A stretch of 64,000 nucleotides of DNA from Branchipolynoe longqiensis (GCA_030323885.1 CM059188.1:108736644-108800643); one strand, 5' to 3'. Numbered from the stretch's first letter, positions 32,232 to 43,135 are shown. Made by a program: numbers and translations. Notes: generated by a model not told the origin, from the sequence alone.

Positions 32232-32741
32232 CAGCCTTAAAATCACCTCATCGCATCTCTAACCAAAGGTTTAAAATATTGTTATAACCAGACTCAAGAT
32301 AATCACAATTCATACAACAGAGAGTTACAGGTCATCCACGTTCATAGACATTCAAAGGGTTCTACTAATCCACACACCCATCCCTTTCCCTCGCAACAAA
32401 GTACTAACAATATAAATCAACATCCCTGAACAAGACATTGGGTTAAGATATGTGCTGCATGCCTACTTATACGAGTATAATTATCCGGAAACCGATTATC
32501 TATGAACTGTCTCCACATCTCCACAGTTCACTTTGTCTGACACTCCACCAGTCTGCTACTGGTTGTTCCATATTAACTGACACTCCTGCAGTCATCTACT
32601 GGTGAGGCCTTCTGCCTCGCCTGGTGGCGCCACCTTGCTGCGTCTTCCTTGCCGGACATCTACCTCACGCCTGTACCACTCACTCACTCCAAGTCATTCA
32701 TGGCTCACCCCCCACCAGCCACCATAGAATATCCTTTTGCC
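32232..32741. other. no gene seen; second GGTGGCGCCACC palindrome
   Basis: Palindrome at 32623-32634. Short repeats of GACACTCC.CCAGTC.GCTACTGG near 32540-32600. No supported gene. Confidence 0.45.
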
Positions 32742-32754
32742 ATTGTCTTGGTTT

Positions 32755-33135
32755 CCCCCCAATGTGTTGCTACCTTGGCGTGGTGGGGAGGCTTGTGTGC
32801 CTCCGTGACCATGAGAGCTATACCGGTGGGGGCTAGCCCCCTGGCAGGTTTAACCAGGCTGGGCAGGACTCATGGTAGAGGACAGACTAAGAGCAGCAAC
32901 TGGTCCTTCAGGTTGGGGGTTGGGCATGGGGCCAACAACCCCATCCCGGAAAAAAGAACAATGTTACAGAATCACGAACAAGAAACTCAAGGCCCAGGAC
33001 CAGGAAAACTGGAGAGCCCTTGTTCGTGGCCTATGCCCAAAGTTGGGCGGTAGGCGACACGTTCATCTACGACACAGCTGAGGAGGTATTTGTGTGGGTG
33101 GGCGCTGATGCCACAACGGGCGAAGAAGAAGAAGA
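32755..33135 (+). mobile_element. retroposon with GAAGAAGAA tail and 13-bp target duplication
   Basis: ATTGTCTTGGTTT is duplicated at 32742-32754 and 33136-33148, bracketing a 381-bp insertion ending GCGAAGAAGAAGAAGAA. It starts with AATGTGTTGCTACCTTGGCG and contains GCCTCCGTGACCATGAGAGC and GGGGGCTAGCCCCCTGGCAG. It lacks a tRNA-like A or B box, so it is probably an internally deleted non-LTR element (5' leader joined to the 3' end) rather than a tRNA SINE. The short frames are not genes. Confidence 0.82.
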
Positions 33136-33148
33136 ATTGTCTTGGTTT

Positions 33149-33382
33149 GTTGGGGTTTTGCATCATAGCAACATCTAAGGTCATATCAGGACAGATACCG
33201 ACTTGTGACAGTGTGCACTTTAAAATCACCATGAGTGTACACTGCCAGGCCGCCGGCAAAATAACCTGACATCCCACTCAGTCACATTATCCTGACAATG
33301 AGCTAATGAGTCCTTGCCCTTTCATAATAATATCCAGGGCCAGGCTAGGAAGCGACAAGTATCAAATTTGTAAGTCTTTGCC
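33149..33382 (-). mobile_element. SINE-A copy, head-truncated
   Basis: Top strand from GTTGGGGTTTTGCATCATAG to AAGCGACAAGTATC. A central section is deleted. The tail side abuts the preceding retroposon's duplication. Confidence 0.83.
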
Positions 33383-34258
33383 GGAGTGAAAATAGTGAAT
33401 TTTTGGATGATCCCTTAATCCCCCTCCCCTGCCACCACCCTTAATCATCATGAACAAACCATCAACACACTGAACATCCTACACAACTATCAATCTGTTT
33501 AAACACATTGAACAGTATATAAGACAGACAAAATGTCTTGTCAACTATAAACTTAGATTGTTTTATAAGAAAAAAAATGTAACCCACAATGATTGTTTGA
33601 GTTGCCCTGAGTATACACCTTCTAGTCGGCGCTGCTCCCCATTTTTGCATGAATTACAGTGACTGGTGCTGTACATTATACAGCAGGAGCCACTCCCTTA
33701 ATTCTACAGGATCGGTGTTGTGACTAATACAGCACTGACCAAACTTAGATTATTTAGACTGTCAATTCCAATAGTAAGATGGCCAGAAGACCAGTGCTCC
33801 GGCACTGACAAATTTCATATTCAGATGAATAAATACTTTACCAAAAAAAAAGAAATGTATATATAGTATAGGTGTGCAGTGTGCATCCTGAACCTACTAG
33901 GCTGCCATCACCGGGTGTCACTGAAGAACTCTGTTTAGCGGAATTCAGCTTGTCTATGCCTAATACCCCCATCACACCAAACTACTTCTCACGACGTTCT
34001 TGAAAATGTTGCTGAATGGACTCAAACTGTGTGCGAACGGAATGGACATAGTAGCAACTTTTTATGAATGGAATGGACTGGCTAGAACTGAATGGTGCTC
34101 CAGAACTTTGAGCATGCCATAAACTTTCTTGCAGCCACGTTCTACCCCGACCACAGCCCGTTATAGAACATGGTCAGATATTTTGAGAACTAGTTTGGTA
34201 TGATGGGGGTGTAAGAGATGTTACCTGCAACAATCCACAAAAGTAAACTACCAACATA
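33383..34258. other. mostly unassigned; contains a LINE 3'-hairpin end
   Basis: Only 33778-33850 is recognised (separate entry). The rest shows no gene. Confidence 0.4.
33778..33850 (+). mobile_element. LINE-H 3' end (hairpin type), copy 1
   Basis: GGCCAGAAGACCAGTGCTCC and GGCACTGACAAATT form the stem CAGTGC / GCACTG (33792-33807), followed by AGATGAATAAATACTTTACC and an A run. Shared with 34715, 48208 and 54461. Confidence 0.78.
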
Positions 34259-34262
34259 TTAA

Positions 34263-34887
34263 AGCTGCATAGTCCGATGAAGCATCAAATTTTATCAAAC
34301 AAAACACCCTTCTAGATTTAATTCAACCTATCTAATTTACATATTGATGCACTTACTAAGAATTTGTTGCCACGAACAAGGAGATATTGAGTCAATTTAA
34401 TAGAACATGTTACCACACAAGCCTATGGTGTCAGAGCTTTTGCATGCTTGTAAAAATTAATTCGACATGTTTGAGCTTCAAATATCTCCAAGGTTAGCCA
34501 TTCAAACCTCCTCCCCTCACTCAATTACTTACCTCAACTATACCCTAATAGCAGCACAGTTTTTGCAGCGACCCATCATCTTAGCCCATAATACTGAACT
34601 TATTATGGGTAACCCACTAACACACTAACACCCTTCACAATTTACTAATAATATGCCCTATCTAAGTACCTGCTTATCTACCTATTTACAGTGTAATGTA
34701 AACGGCCGGAAGACCAGTGCCTCAGCGCTGAACAAAAATTATATTCTGATGAATAAACTGTTTTACCAACAACAAAAAATAAATAAAAATTACTTCAAAC
34801 TGAAGTAAGATAGATTATACCAATCAATTGAATATATTTATCTCTGAAAAAAATACTCAAACTCAAAGCGATGGGACTATGCAACCT
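34263..34887 (+). mobile_element. TTAA-MITE copy hosting a LINE-H 3' end
   Basis: TTAA at 34259-34262 and 34888-34891. Ends AGCTGCATAGTCCGATGAAG and GATGGGACTATGCAACC. The body is interrupted after GTTAGCCATTCAA (about 34506) and resumes at TTACTTCAAACTGAAGTAAG (about 34790). Confidence 0.85.
34507..34789 (+). mobile_element. LINE-H 3' end, copy 2
   Basis: About 283 bp inserted in a TTAA-MITE. Its end has GGCCGGAAGACCAGTGCC and the hairpin CAGTGC-CTCA-GCGCTG (34715-34730), in which one pair has become a U-G wobble, followed by GAATAAACTGTTTTACCAAC and an A-rich tail. Confidence 0.78.
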
Positions 34888-34891
34888 TTAA

Positions 34892-35430
34892 ATACCGACT
34901 ATTATATTCATATGGAATGCATCAGACAATGGAATCAATGCCTGCCAGACACTCTCCGTACGTAATTTGTGATATTTTGTTTAACTTGACACAGGGGCAG
35001 CTTTGACTGTCGCTGATGTTTCTGACTTCCTGCCAATCACTATAGGAGGGTTCGGAATGCTGTTTATTTATATTTATTTGTTTGTTTGCTCTTTATTTTT
35101 TAGGGGGAGGTTCGTGTGCGTGTGTGTAGGGTAAGTGTCTGGCAGACATCAATAGTGCTAAACTGTCACAGTTTAAAGCAGACAAGACGTGAGTAGAAGG
35201 GACATATTCGCCTGCCCATATTCCGCCGGTAGAGGCGCGTGTCCCCCCCCCCTATCCCTCCCCCCCCCCCCACACACACATACATACACTCACCAACTCA
35301 CCATCCATCCGGCGTCTGAGCCAAACAAATGCTATAGTAGCCTGTCATTGTCTCTCCACCCACGTCATGTTGTCTCTTCTTCTCAGCGCAAACTCCATAT
35401 CCGCCTCCAGCAGCTTAAATGTCGAGGCGA
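34892..35430. other. no gene seen; poly-C tracts
   Basis: CCCCCCCC runs near 35247-35270 with a CA tract. No supported gene. Confidence 0.4.
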
Positions 35431-36440
35431 TCACCACCTCCCTCCCCCCCACACACCTCCCCTCCCATCCACCTCCCCACCGCACACCTCACCTCCCCCC
35501 ACTTACCCCCACACCTCCCAACCACCTCCCTCACCCCTCACCTTCCGACCACCTAACCCACACACATTCCCTCCCCATCACCTACTGTGCACTCCTCTCC
35601 ATCATCTAACAAACCTCATCTTCACCTCATCCACACACATCCACTCTCCACCTCCCCCCACCCCTCACCTTCCCGTCATCTCAACCACACACCTACCATC
35701 CATTCACCTCCCCCAACCCTCCCCTCCCGATCACCTCCCCCAACCCTACCCTCCCCTCCCCATCACCCCCCTCCCTTCCCCATCACCTCCCCAAACCCTC
35801 CCCTCCCGTCCCCATCACCTCCCCTAACCCTCCCCTCCACAGCACCTCACCCACACAGCTCACCTCCCAATCACCTCATCTATTGTCGTCTCCATCACCT
35901 CCAAAACCACATCCCCATCACCTCCTCTACACCCCTCTCCACCACGTCCTCCATACACCTCTCCATCACCCCCCCCCCCAACACACCTCCCCATCACCTC
36001 CTAAGCGCTCCTCTCCATCGTCTAACAAGCATCACCTTCACCTCACCCACACACCTCCCCTCCCCATCGCCTCCTCCACACTCCTCTCCGTCACCACCAA
36101 ATACTCCTCCCCATCACCTCCTCCACACACCTCTCATCACGTTCCAACACACCTCCCCATCATCTCCACTTCACTCCTCTCCATCATCTAGCACTCCTCT
36201 CCATCACACCTCAACACACCTCCTATCACGTTCCAACACACCTCCCCATCACTTCTTCTATCCTCATCCCCATGCTCTCCCAACACCTCCTCTAAACCTA
36301 TCCCGGTATCACCCCCACACTCCTCCTCTCCATCCTCTCCACACCCATACCCCTCTGCCTCTGTACCCCTGTGCACTTGCTTCCCACCACATTCTGCCCT
36401 TCTCTCCCCAGTCCCCAACGCCTCTCCCACATCACCTTGT
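35431..36440. repeat. CACCTCCCC-type irregular polypyrimidine tract
   Basis: About 1 kb of CACCTCC, CCCATCACCTCC and CTCTCCATCA words without a strict period. A 317-codon Pro/Ser/His frame is compositional. Confidence 0.88.
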
Positions 36441-36640
36441 CGCACACCGCTCCCCTTCTAGCCATCTCCCACCATGCTCAGATTCTCTATTACCTGTCCC
36501 TGTACCCCCCCCCCCCCCACACACACCAATGTGGTGTTGATAAGACATCCTCAATATGGCTATATGCATTACAATGCTCAGCGACCTGCCTAGTCCACTA
36601 ACAAGTAACTTCCATATCGCACTCTTCCTGTCTGATTCTT

Positions 36641-36958
36641 GTGGTGTTCTCTGTGGCGGAGTGGTTAGAGTGTCTGACTTTTTTCTAGGTCGGACTCCTA
36701 ATCTGAAGCTCGGTGGTTCGATTCCCTGTGCCCTCAACTCTGCCAATTTGGATTTCCACCTCTGTGTATAACTTACACCGACATCAAAGGCCAGTTGCTC
36801 TCATATCATGTGCATGTGGTGTGGGAGGTTAAAAATCCATTGGGTCAGTAAAAGTGTATACTCAGGCGTTCTATCAACAAACTGTCTAATGGTGAAAACA
36901 AGTCTATTCAGACTTATCCATGATAGGCAGTATAAATCGTCAAGAACAAAAAAAAAAA
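36641..36958 (+). mobile_element. SINE-C copy, full length
   Basis: The tRNA-like head has an A box (GGCGGAGTGGTTAGAG) and a B box (GGTTCGATTCCC). The body contains CAATTTGGATTTCCACCTCT and CCATGATAGGCAGTATAAAT and ends in an A tail. Second copy at 27056-27376 (minus). Confidence 0.88.
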
Positions 36959-37271
36959 CATTCCGGAATCTACCAGACCAAACCCCATATCCTGCACTAA
37001 CTGTTTATCATAGATAAGGTATCGGGATCCCTTATATTTGAGTGTGCCGTTATCAATATCGCCCTTACACGTCATCCATGCTCCACTGATAACTCTCATA
37101 TACACAATTAATAATTCAATAATTAAAGGCACATATGTGTGAGCTGAGGTGGGGCTGGTTAATTAGAACATGCACAGTTCCCATATTTTAATGTGTGTAA
37201 CTGTAAGCATGAGCAAATCAAGTCTTGTAACCTTCTTCAGATAGAAACTATTTTCGCATTAATAAGATTAA
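36959..37271. other. no gene seen
   Basis: Unassigned AT-rich sequence before a TTAA-MITE. Confidence 0.4.
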
Positions 37272-37493
37272 ATTTGTCCAATGGATTTGAGTTTCTGTCA
37301 TTTTCTGAGATACATATATCAGGTTGCATCATTATAATCTACCTTACTTTTGGTCTGTGGTAACTTTTACTTTAAAATGCTAGCTTTGGAGATATTTTAA
37401 GTGGAAACATGCAAAATTAATGTTGTAAGCATGCCAGAACTGTGACACCCTGGGGTTATGTGGTAACTGGATCTATGAAATTGATTCAGTATG

Positions 37494-37837
37494 CTGTTGT
37501 TGTTTGTTGTTGTTTTACGTCCTAGCAACATCTAAGGTCATATCAGGACGGGTACTGACATGTGACAGTGCGCACTCATGGCAACTTTAATGTGCTGCCC
37601 CACTGCAAGACCAGGCCACCAGCACCATGACCCGATATCCCACCAAGTCACATTATCCTGACACTGAGCCAACCAGTCCTTGTCCTATCCTAACAATGCC
37701 AAGCGCTAGGCTAGGAAGCGACAAGTATCAATGTTTAAGTCATTGGTTTGACTCGACCAGGGTTTGAACCCACGACCCCACGATCTACCAACATGGGAGA
37801 CAGACGCTCTAATTCATTCGGCCATCCCGTCTGGTGT
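37494..37837 (-). mobile_element. SINE-A copy inside a TTAA-MITE, head type I
   Basis: Top strand from TTGTTGTTTGTTGTTGTTTT to CATTCGGCCATCCCGTCTGG. Body variant AAGACCAG. Host MITE sequence continues on either side. Confidence 0.9.
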
Positions 37838-37931
37838 CCTTCTATCTGGCAACAAGCACTTTATAAGTTGAATATGAAGAATCAAATCTAGGTTATTGCT
37901 TAGGTTTTGACAATTTGATGCTTCATCGGAC

Positions 37932-38527
37932 TGTAAAGACTAGGTCTCCATAAAGTAAAGTTGAATCCTTCCTCCAACTAATAGTTTTACCACTCGTCGT
38001 GGTCACCAGTATGTAAAGTCTACTACTCGGATCTGTGGTTGTGTAGGGAGGCTATAGTGAAATCAATACAAGCAAAGAGAAAGGAAGAGTATAAAGTGTG
38101 AAAGAAGAGAGAGAGAGTCAAGCCCTTTGGTTTATTATTTATATGGTACATGGATTCAGTATAGAGTATCGCCCCACCCCATTCTCCCAATGAGAAAAAA
38201 GCATTTCTAGCTCTACCAATAGGGATCCAGCATTCGTGGTACCCATGGTTACCAGTGATCTGCCCACCACCACCAAGCTGTGTGGCTCCCCTGGCCACCA
38301 CCTGCCTTGAGCCTGAGTGTGGTGATCATGACTAGCAGAGGGGGGAGAAGGTAGTATGTAGGGCTCTGAGTGCCCCTTACACACAGTCCTGCCAGCACCA
38401 CTATGTCTATTTACCTATCAATCAAGCACCACCAGCACCTGCATATATGCACCTGGTCACGTATACCTCTTTCATAATAGAACATTTGCATTCCCACACC
38501 AATGCTGTAATATCGGAATATTTGACA
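37932..38527 (-). mobile_element. solo LTR, copy 3 (596 bp) inside a TTAA-MITE
   Basis: Bounded by TGTAAAG (37932) and TTTGACA (38527) with GGAC duplicated at 37928-37931 and 38528-38531. The minus strand has the CCTACACAACCACAGATCC block and the TATA-like GTACCATATAAATAATAAAC. Beyond the position where copies 1 and 2 end (38012), it has about 80 bp more, starting on the minus strand with TACTGGTGACCACGACGAGT. That resembles sequence following the 5' LTR in Gypsy-type elements, so this copy may retain a little internal DNA. Confidence 0.85.
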
Positions 38528-38540
38528 GGACTATGCAACC

Positions 38541-38822
38541 TAAACTGCAATATGACACCGAATAAAATGTGTTGTGACAGAGAAAATAGAGCAACCTGTC
38601 ATACCTTCTGTGGGAAATAAATAGTTGTGTATGCTCATTCTGCAGTAAGAGCGAAAATCCCTGCGCTTAGAGACAGATCTTACAGGCTGAGAACAGACTA
38701 TGCCAGGAAGACAGGAAAAGGCTGAGAATGTCATAAATATATGAATATAAATAACATCACCATTCCTTCTTATATTCCCAGAATGCAGTCAGTCTAGTTA
38801 ATCCCGACCGGCAGTGGCTAGG
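38541..38822. other. no gene seen
   Basis: Unassigned sequence between elements. Confidence 0.4.
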
Positions 38823-38835
38823 ATTATTAGGATAG

Positions 38836-39170
38836 GGTTGTGTTGGGTGTTGGAGTTTAATCCCTGTCAACATCTAAGGTCATATCAGGACGGGTACTGA
38901 CTTGTGACAGTGTGCACTCATGGCGACTTTATACTATAGTGCTGCCCCACTGGGAAATCAGGCCGTCAGCACCATGACCCGATATCCCATTCAATCATAT
39001 TATCCTGACACTGAGCTAACCAGTCCTTGCCCTATTCTATTAATGCTGAGCACCAGGCTTGGAAGCGACAAGTGTCAATTATAAGTCATTGGTTTGACTC
39101 GACCGGGAGCCAAACTCCCGATCTTCCACATGTGGGGCCCGTGTTCTACCGATTCGGCCACCGCGCCCGG
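38836..39170 (-). mobile_element. SINE-A copy, full length, head type II, with target duplication
   Basis: GATTATTAGGATA at 38822-38834 and TTTATTAGGATA at 39170-39181 share TTATTAGGATA as a probable duplication. Ends TTCGGCCACCGCGCCCGG. Body variant GAAATCAG. Confidence 0.9.
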
Positions 39171-39263
39171 TTTATTAGGATATGAATTTATAGTCACGAT
39201 TTACGGCTATTTTAAATTTTGATGTGCGTGCGGGGCTTTTGGTGGAATCCTTCTTGCTCTCTT

Positions 39264-39598
39264 TGACCAGACGGGATGGCCAAATTAGTTGAGCGTCGGT
39301 CTCCCGTGTTGGTAGATTGTGGAATTCGAACCCTGGTTGAGTCAAACCAATGACTTAAAAATTGATACTTGTTGCTTCCTAGCCAGGCACTCGCATTATT
39401 AGGATAGGGCAAGGACTGGTTGGCTCAGTGACCGGATAATGTGACTGAGTGGGATATCTGGTCATGGTACTGGCAGCCTGATTTCCCAGTGGGGCAGCAC
39501 TATAAAGTCGCCATGAGTGTACACTGTCACAAGTCATACCCATCCTGATATGACCTTAGATGTTGCCAGGACGTAGAACTCCAACAACCAACCAACAA
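39264..39598 (+). mobile_element. SINE-A copy, full length, perfect 12-bp target duplication; head/body mosaic
   Basis: TCTTGCTCTCTT is duplicated at 39252-39263 and 39599-39610, defining the exact SINE-A length (335 bp) and proving retroposition. The head is type I (GACGGGATGGCCAAATTAG, B box near 39332) but the body has CTGATTTCCCAG, the variant otherwise found with head type II. Confidence 0.95.
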
Positions 39599-39744
39599 TC
39601 TTGCTCTCTTGTGCCTGTGTCACGTGACACTTGAGGTAAACAGCTGTGTCACGTGACGTAGGCGCCTTGCCCAGTGTGACCAGCGTGATGTGGCAATAGA
39701 ACGCCCACATAGCCACACATTGAGTAAGTGTGGGTGGTTTTTTT

Positions 39745-40850
39745 GCTTGTTGGAGTTTACCTCCTGGCAATATCAAAGGTTATATACCGGACGTAGTGGA
39801 CTAATCTGTAGAGCGCAGGCTTCCCATAGCCTACGGAAAGTGGGGAGTTCGAATCCCAGACGAGTCAAACCAATGATTCATAAAATTGATACTTGTCGCT
39901 ACCTAGATAAAGGATTCAACCGGTACTCACAGTACACGGGTGAATACCTACCAGCCCTATATAAAAAACGGTCAAAAAAGCGGGTTAATGAAATGAGAGC
40001 GTAATTTCACAATCTTTGTAGATATTTTCATATTTACCCGCTACCTTTGAGTTGAAAAATATAATAAAATATCTAGTTTAATAAGATTTAAAAATGATAT
40101 TGACGGCGTTCTAGCGCCGCCATCTTGTCTTTTTGCATTCTCTCCCATTTCACCAACTCTGTGCCTATACGGGTAGCTATTTGATACTGGAGCCACAGTT
40201 TCTTCTTCCCGTTCCATACTAAAGCTATTTCCGCCCGTATTTACACTACATTGTCCTTCACCCGTGTTCTACAAGTACCAGGTGAATCTTTTATCTAGTC
40301 GCTACCTAGCCTGGCGTCGACATTAATAGGATCAGACAAGGACTGGTTAGCTCAGTATCAGGATAATATGACTGTGTGGGATATTAGGTCATGGTGCCAG
40401 AAGCCTGGTCTTCCAGTGGGGCAGCAGTATAAATTCACCATGAGTGCGCACTGTCACAAGTTGGTACCCGTCCTGATATGACGTTAGATGTTTATTTGTT
40501 TGTTGGAGTCTTACGTCCTGGACACATCGAAAGTCATATCAGGACGGGAACCGAGTAGCGACAGTGTGCACTCATGGTGACATGTATAGTGCTGCCCCAC
40601 TGGGAGACCAGACCACTGGCACCATGACCGGAATCGAACTCCCAATCTCCCACACGGGAAACCTGCGTCCGGACTATGACCTTAGATGTTGCTAGGACGT
40701 AAAGCAACAATAAGCAAACAATCCAAGGTCATAATAAGACGAGCACCGACTTGTGACAGTTCTTATTCATCGCAACCTTATAGTGCTGCCCTACTAAGAG
40801 ACCAGGCCACCGGCATCAGGACCCGAGTTCCCACTCAGCCTCATAATGAG
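39745..40850. mobile_element. cluster of SINE-A pieces in alternating orientation
   Basis: In order: minus-strand end (39745-39786); plus-strand copy 39787-39903 and 40298-40490 with a type II head (GGACTAATCTGTAGAGCGCA) but body variant CTGGTCTTCCAG; minus-strand copy 40491-40665 with an internal deletion; plus-strand end 40668-40727; minus-strand body piece 40728-40850. The plus copy is split by the MULE-like MITE. Confidence 0.82.
39904..40297. mobile_element. MULE-like MITE with a 9-bp target duplication (394 bp)
   Basis: Inverted ends are TAGATAAAGGATTCAACCGG at the left and CCAGGTGAATCTTTTATCTA at the right, extending inward through ACACGGGTGAA. GTCGCTACC is duplicated at 39895-39903 and 40298-40306, and removing the element restores the SINE word GTCGCTACCTAGCCTGG. 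A 9-bp duplication with TIRs of about 40 bp fits the Mutator superfamily. No transposase. Confidence 0.88.
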
Positions 40851-40890
40851 CGGTAGGGAACTGAAAATTCTGGTCCTTCATGCTGTAGTG

Positions 40891-41273
40891 CAAAGACCCT
40901 ATAATACTAAGACGGCTCACTCCCTATCTCTCCCATCGTAATGTAAATTTCACAGTGCCACCTTGTGGTGGGTTTGATCAGCCCGGCTGCTGGTTGGCGT
41001 TTCACATGTAAACACATACAATTATATTATACATGAGAAAGGTAAGTATGAATACACATCAATATGAAATTGCTATGAACAAACACACATCATCATCAGC
41101 ATCATCATCAGCATTGCCATCATCACACATCTTTCACATTCATATATACATTTATACATATAATATAGCAACTGTTTAACCAAGAGAACAGCCAGTGCAC
41201 CAAGTGGTGGGTTTGATCATTTTGATTACACAGTACAGGCTGAGTGAGCCGTCTTAGTATTATAGGGTCTTTG
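40891..41273. mobile_element. MITE-7 copy 2 (383 bp), 7-bp target duplication
   Basis: Ends CAAAGACCCTATAATACTAA and TTAGTATTATAGGGTCTTTG with TGTAGTG duplicated at 40884-40890 and 41274-41280. The interior is the reverse complement of the 12543-12924 copy, including the CATCAT microsatellite. Confidence 0.9.
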
Positions 41274-41455
41274 TGTAGTGTCAGAGTCTAAAAGTGGCAT
41301 TGGTGCGCCACTAGTATATATCGCTATGTGAAACCATGAGGTCATAGGTCACACGCCCGTGGTAGCCTATGGGTTATTATAGCATCAACAGCCACCGGTG
41401 TCCGATTCCTTATCCCCCTAACCTTTTGTTCAGAAAGAAAAATAGCACAGAACTT

Positions 41456-41740
41456 TTGGCCGACTGAGTAGAGCATCCGCTTCACATTCCAGGTGGTCAT
41501 GGAATCAATCCCCACCCGAATCAAGCTAAGAACTTGCAAGATTCATAATTGTCGCTACCTAGGGTTATGGTGCTGGTTGCGTAGTAATACAATGGACAGA
41601 GCTATGGAGTTGGCATGAGTTCACACTGTCCAGAGTTTTCAAAAATAAGTATTGTCCTTGGTTAAACTGACCTGTTTATTTATATACCTGTCCTAATATG
41701 ACCTTAGAAGTTGCTAGGAAGTAAAGCAACAACACACAAA
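41456..41740 (+). mobile_element. SINE-A relic, decayed
   Basis: A degenerate tRNA-like head (TTTTGGCCGACTGAGTAGAG) is followed by GTCGCTACCTAG and, at 41692-41738, CCTAATATGACCTTAGAAGT with CAACAACACACA. Confidence 0.65.
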
Positions 41741-41814
41741 ATAACAAGTGAAATACACCCGGCTCCCCGGTGTACGCCGCCCTTCCCCTCTAGTTTGGCC
41801 GCTCCCCACTGCAC

Positions 41815-43135
41815 ACACCTCTCCTCACTCACACCTCACCTCACCTCACCCACACCTCACTCACACCTCACTCACACCTCACCTCACTCACACCTCACCT
41901 CACTCACACCTCACTCACACCTCACCTCACTCACACCTCACCTCACTCACACCTCACCTCACTCACACCTCACCTACACACATCTCACTCACACCTCACC
42001 TCACTCACACCTCACCCACACCTCACCTCACTCACACCTCACTCACACCTCACCTCAATCACCCTTCGCTCACACCTCACCTCACCCACACCTCACCCAC
42101 ATATCACCTCACCTAAATCACCCCTCACCTCACTCAAACCTCACTCACACCTCACTCACACCTCACGTTACTCACACCTCACCTCACTCACACCTCGCTC
42201 ACACCTCACTCACACCTCTCACCTCACTCACACCTCACCTTATTCACACCTCACCTCACTCACACCTGACATCACTCACACCTCACTCACACCTCACTCA
42301 CACCTCACTCACACCTCACTCACACCTCACCTCACTCACACCTCACCTCATCACACTCACAATCCACTCACCTCACTCACACCTCACCTTGCTCACCCCT
42401 CACCTACTCACACCTCACTCACACCTCACCTCACTCACACTTCACCTCATTGACACCTCACCTCACTCAAACCTCACTCACACCTCACTCACACCTCACT
42501 CACACCTCACCCACACCACACCTCACCTCACTCACACATCACTCACACCTCACTCACCACCTCACCTCACTCACACCTCACTCACACCTCACTCACACCT
42601 CACTCACACCTCACTCACACCTCACTCACACCTCACTCACACCTCATTCACACCTCACCTCACTCACACCTCACCTCACTCACACTTCCCTCACACCTCA
42701 CCTCACCAACACCTCACCTCAATCACAAGTTACCTCACCCACATCTCACTCAGACCTCACCTCACTCACAACTCACCTCAATCACACCTCACCTGTCTCA
42801 CAAATAACTCACATCTCACCTCACTCACATCTCACTCACTCACACTCATTCCTCACCACATTCACCTCACCTCATTCACACCTCACCTCACTCACACCTC
42901 ACTGCACTGACACCTCACTGACACCTCACCTCACTCACATCTCACCACACTCACAATTCACCTCACCTCACTCACACCTCACCTCACTCACCCCTCACCC
43001 ACACCTCACTCACACATCACTCACACATCACCTCACTCACACCTCACCTATACGTCACCCACACCTCACTCACACCTCACCCACACCTCCCTCACACCTC
43101 ACTTATACCGTAACTCACTGACACCTCACTCTGCC
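41815..43135. repeat. CTCACACCTCA minisatellite
   Basis: About 1.3 kb of CACCTCACTCA and CACACCTCACT units. Frames up to 399 codons (Thr/Ser/Pro/His/Leu) are stop-free artefacts. Confidence 0.95.

Larger units (their letters stand above)
37272..38540 (-). mobile_element. TTAA-MITE copy hosting a SINE and a solo LTR
   Basis: Left flank TTAA (37268-37271). The body (GAGTTTCTGTCATTTTCTGA, ATAATCTACCTTACTTTTGG, GGAGATATTTTAAGTGGAAA) breaks at about 37494 for SINE-A, resumes at about 37838, reaches TGATGCTTCATCGGAC at 37931, breaks for the LTR and finishes with GGACTATGCAACC at 38528-38540. Orientation is opposite to the 11106 copy. Confidence 0.85.

Noticed and set aside
35189..36540. 212- and 317-codon Pro/Ser-rich frames
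   Set aside because: Irregular CACCTCC polypyrimidine tract. The peptides are compositional.
36641..36730. tRNA-Leu or tRNA-Ser-like gene
   Set aside because: The tRNA-like part is the head of a SINE with a second copy at 27056-27376 and an A tail.
41711..43121. 399- and 223-codon Thr/Ser/His frames
   Set aside because: Compositional frames over the CTCACACCTCA array.
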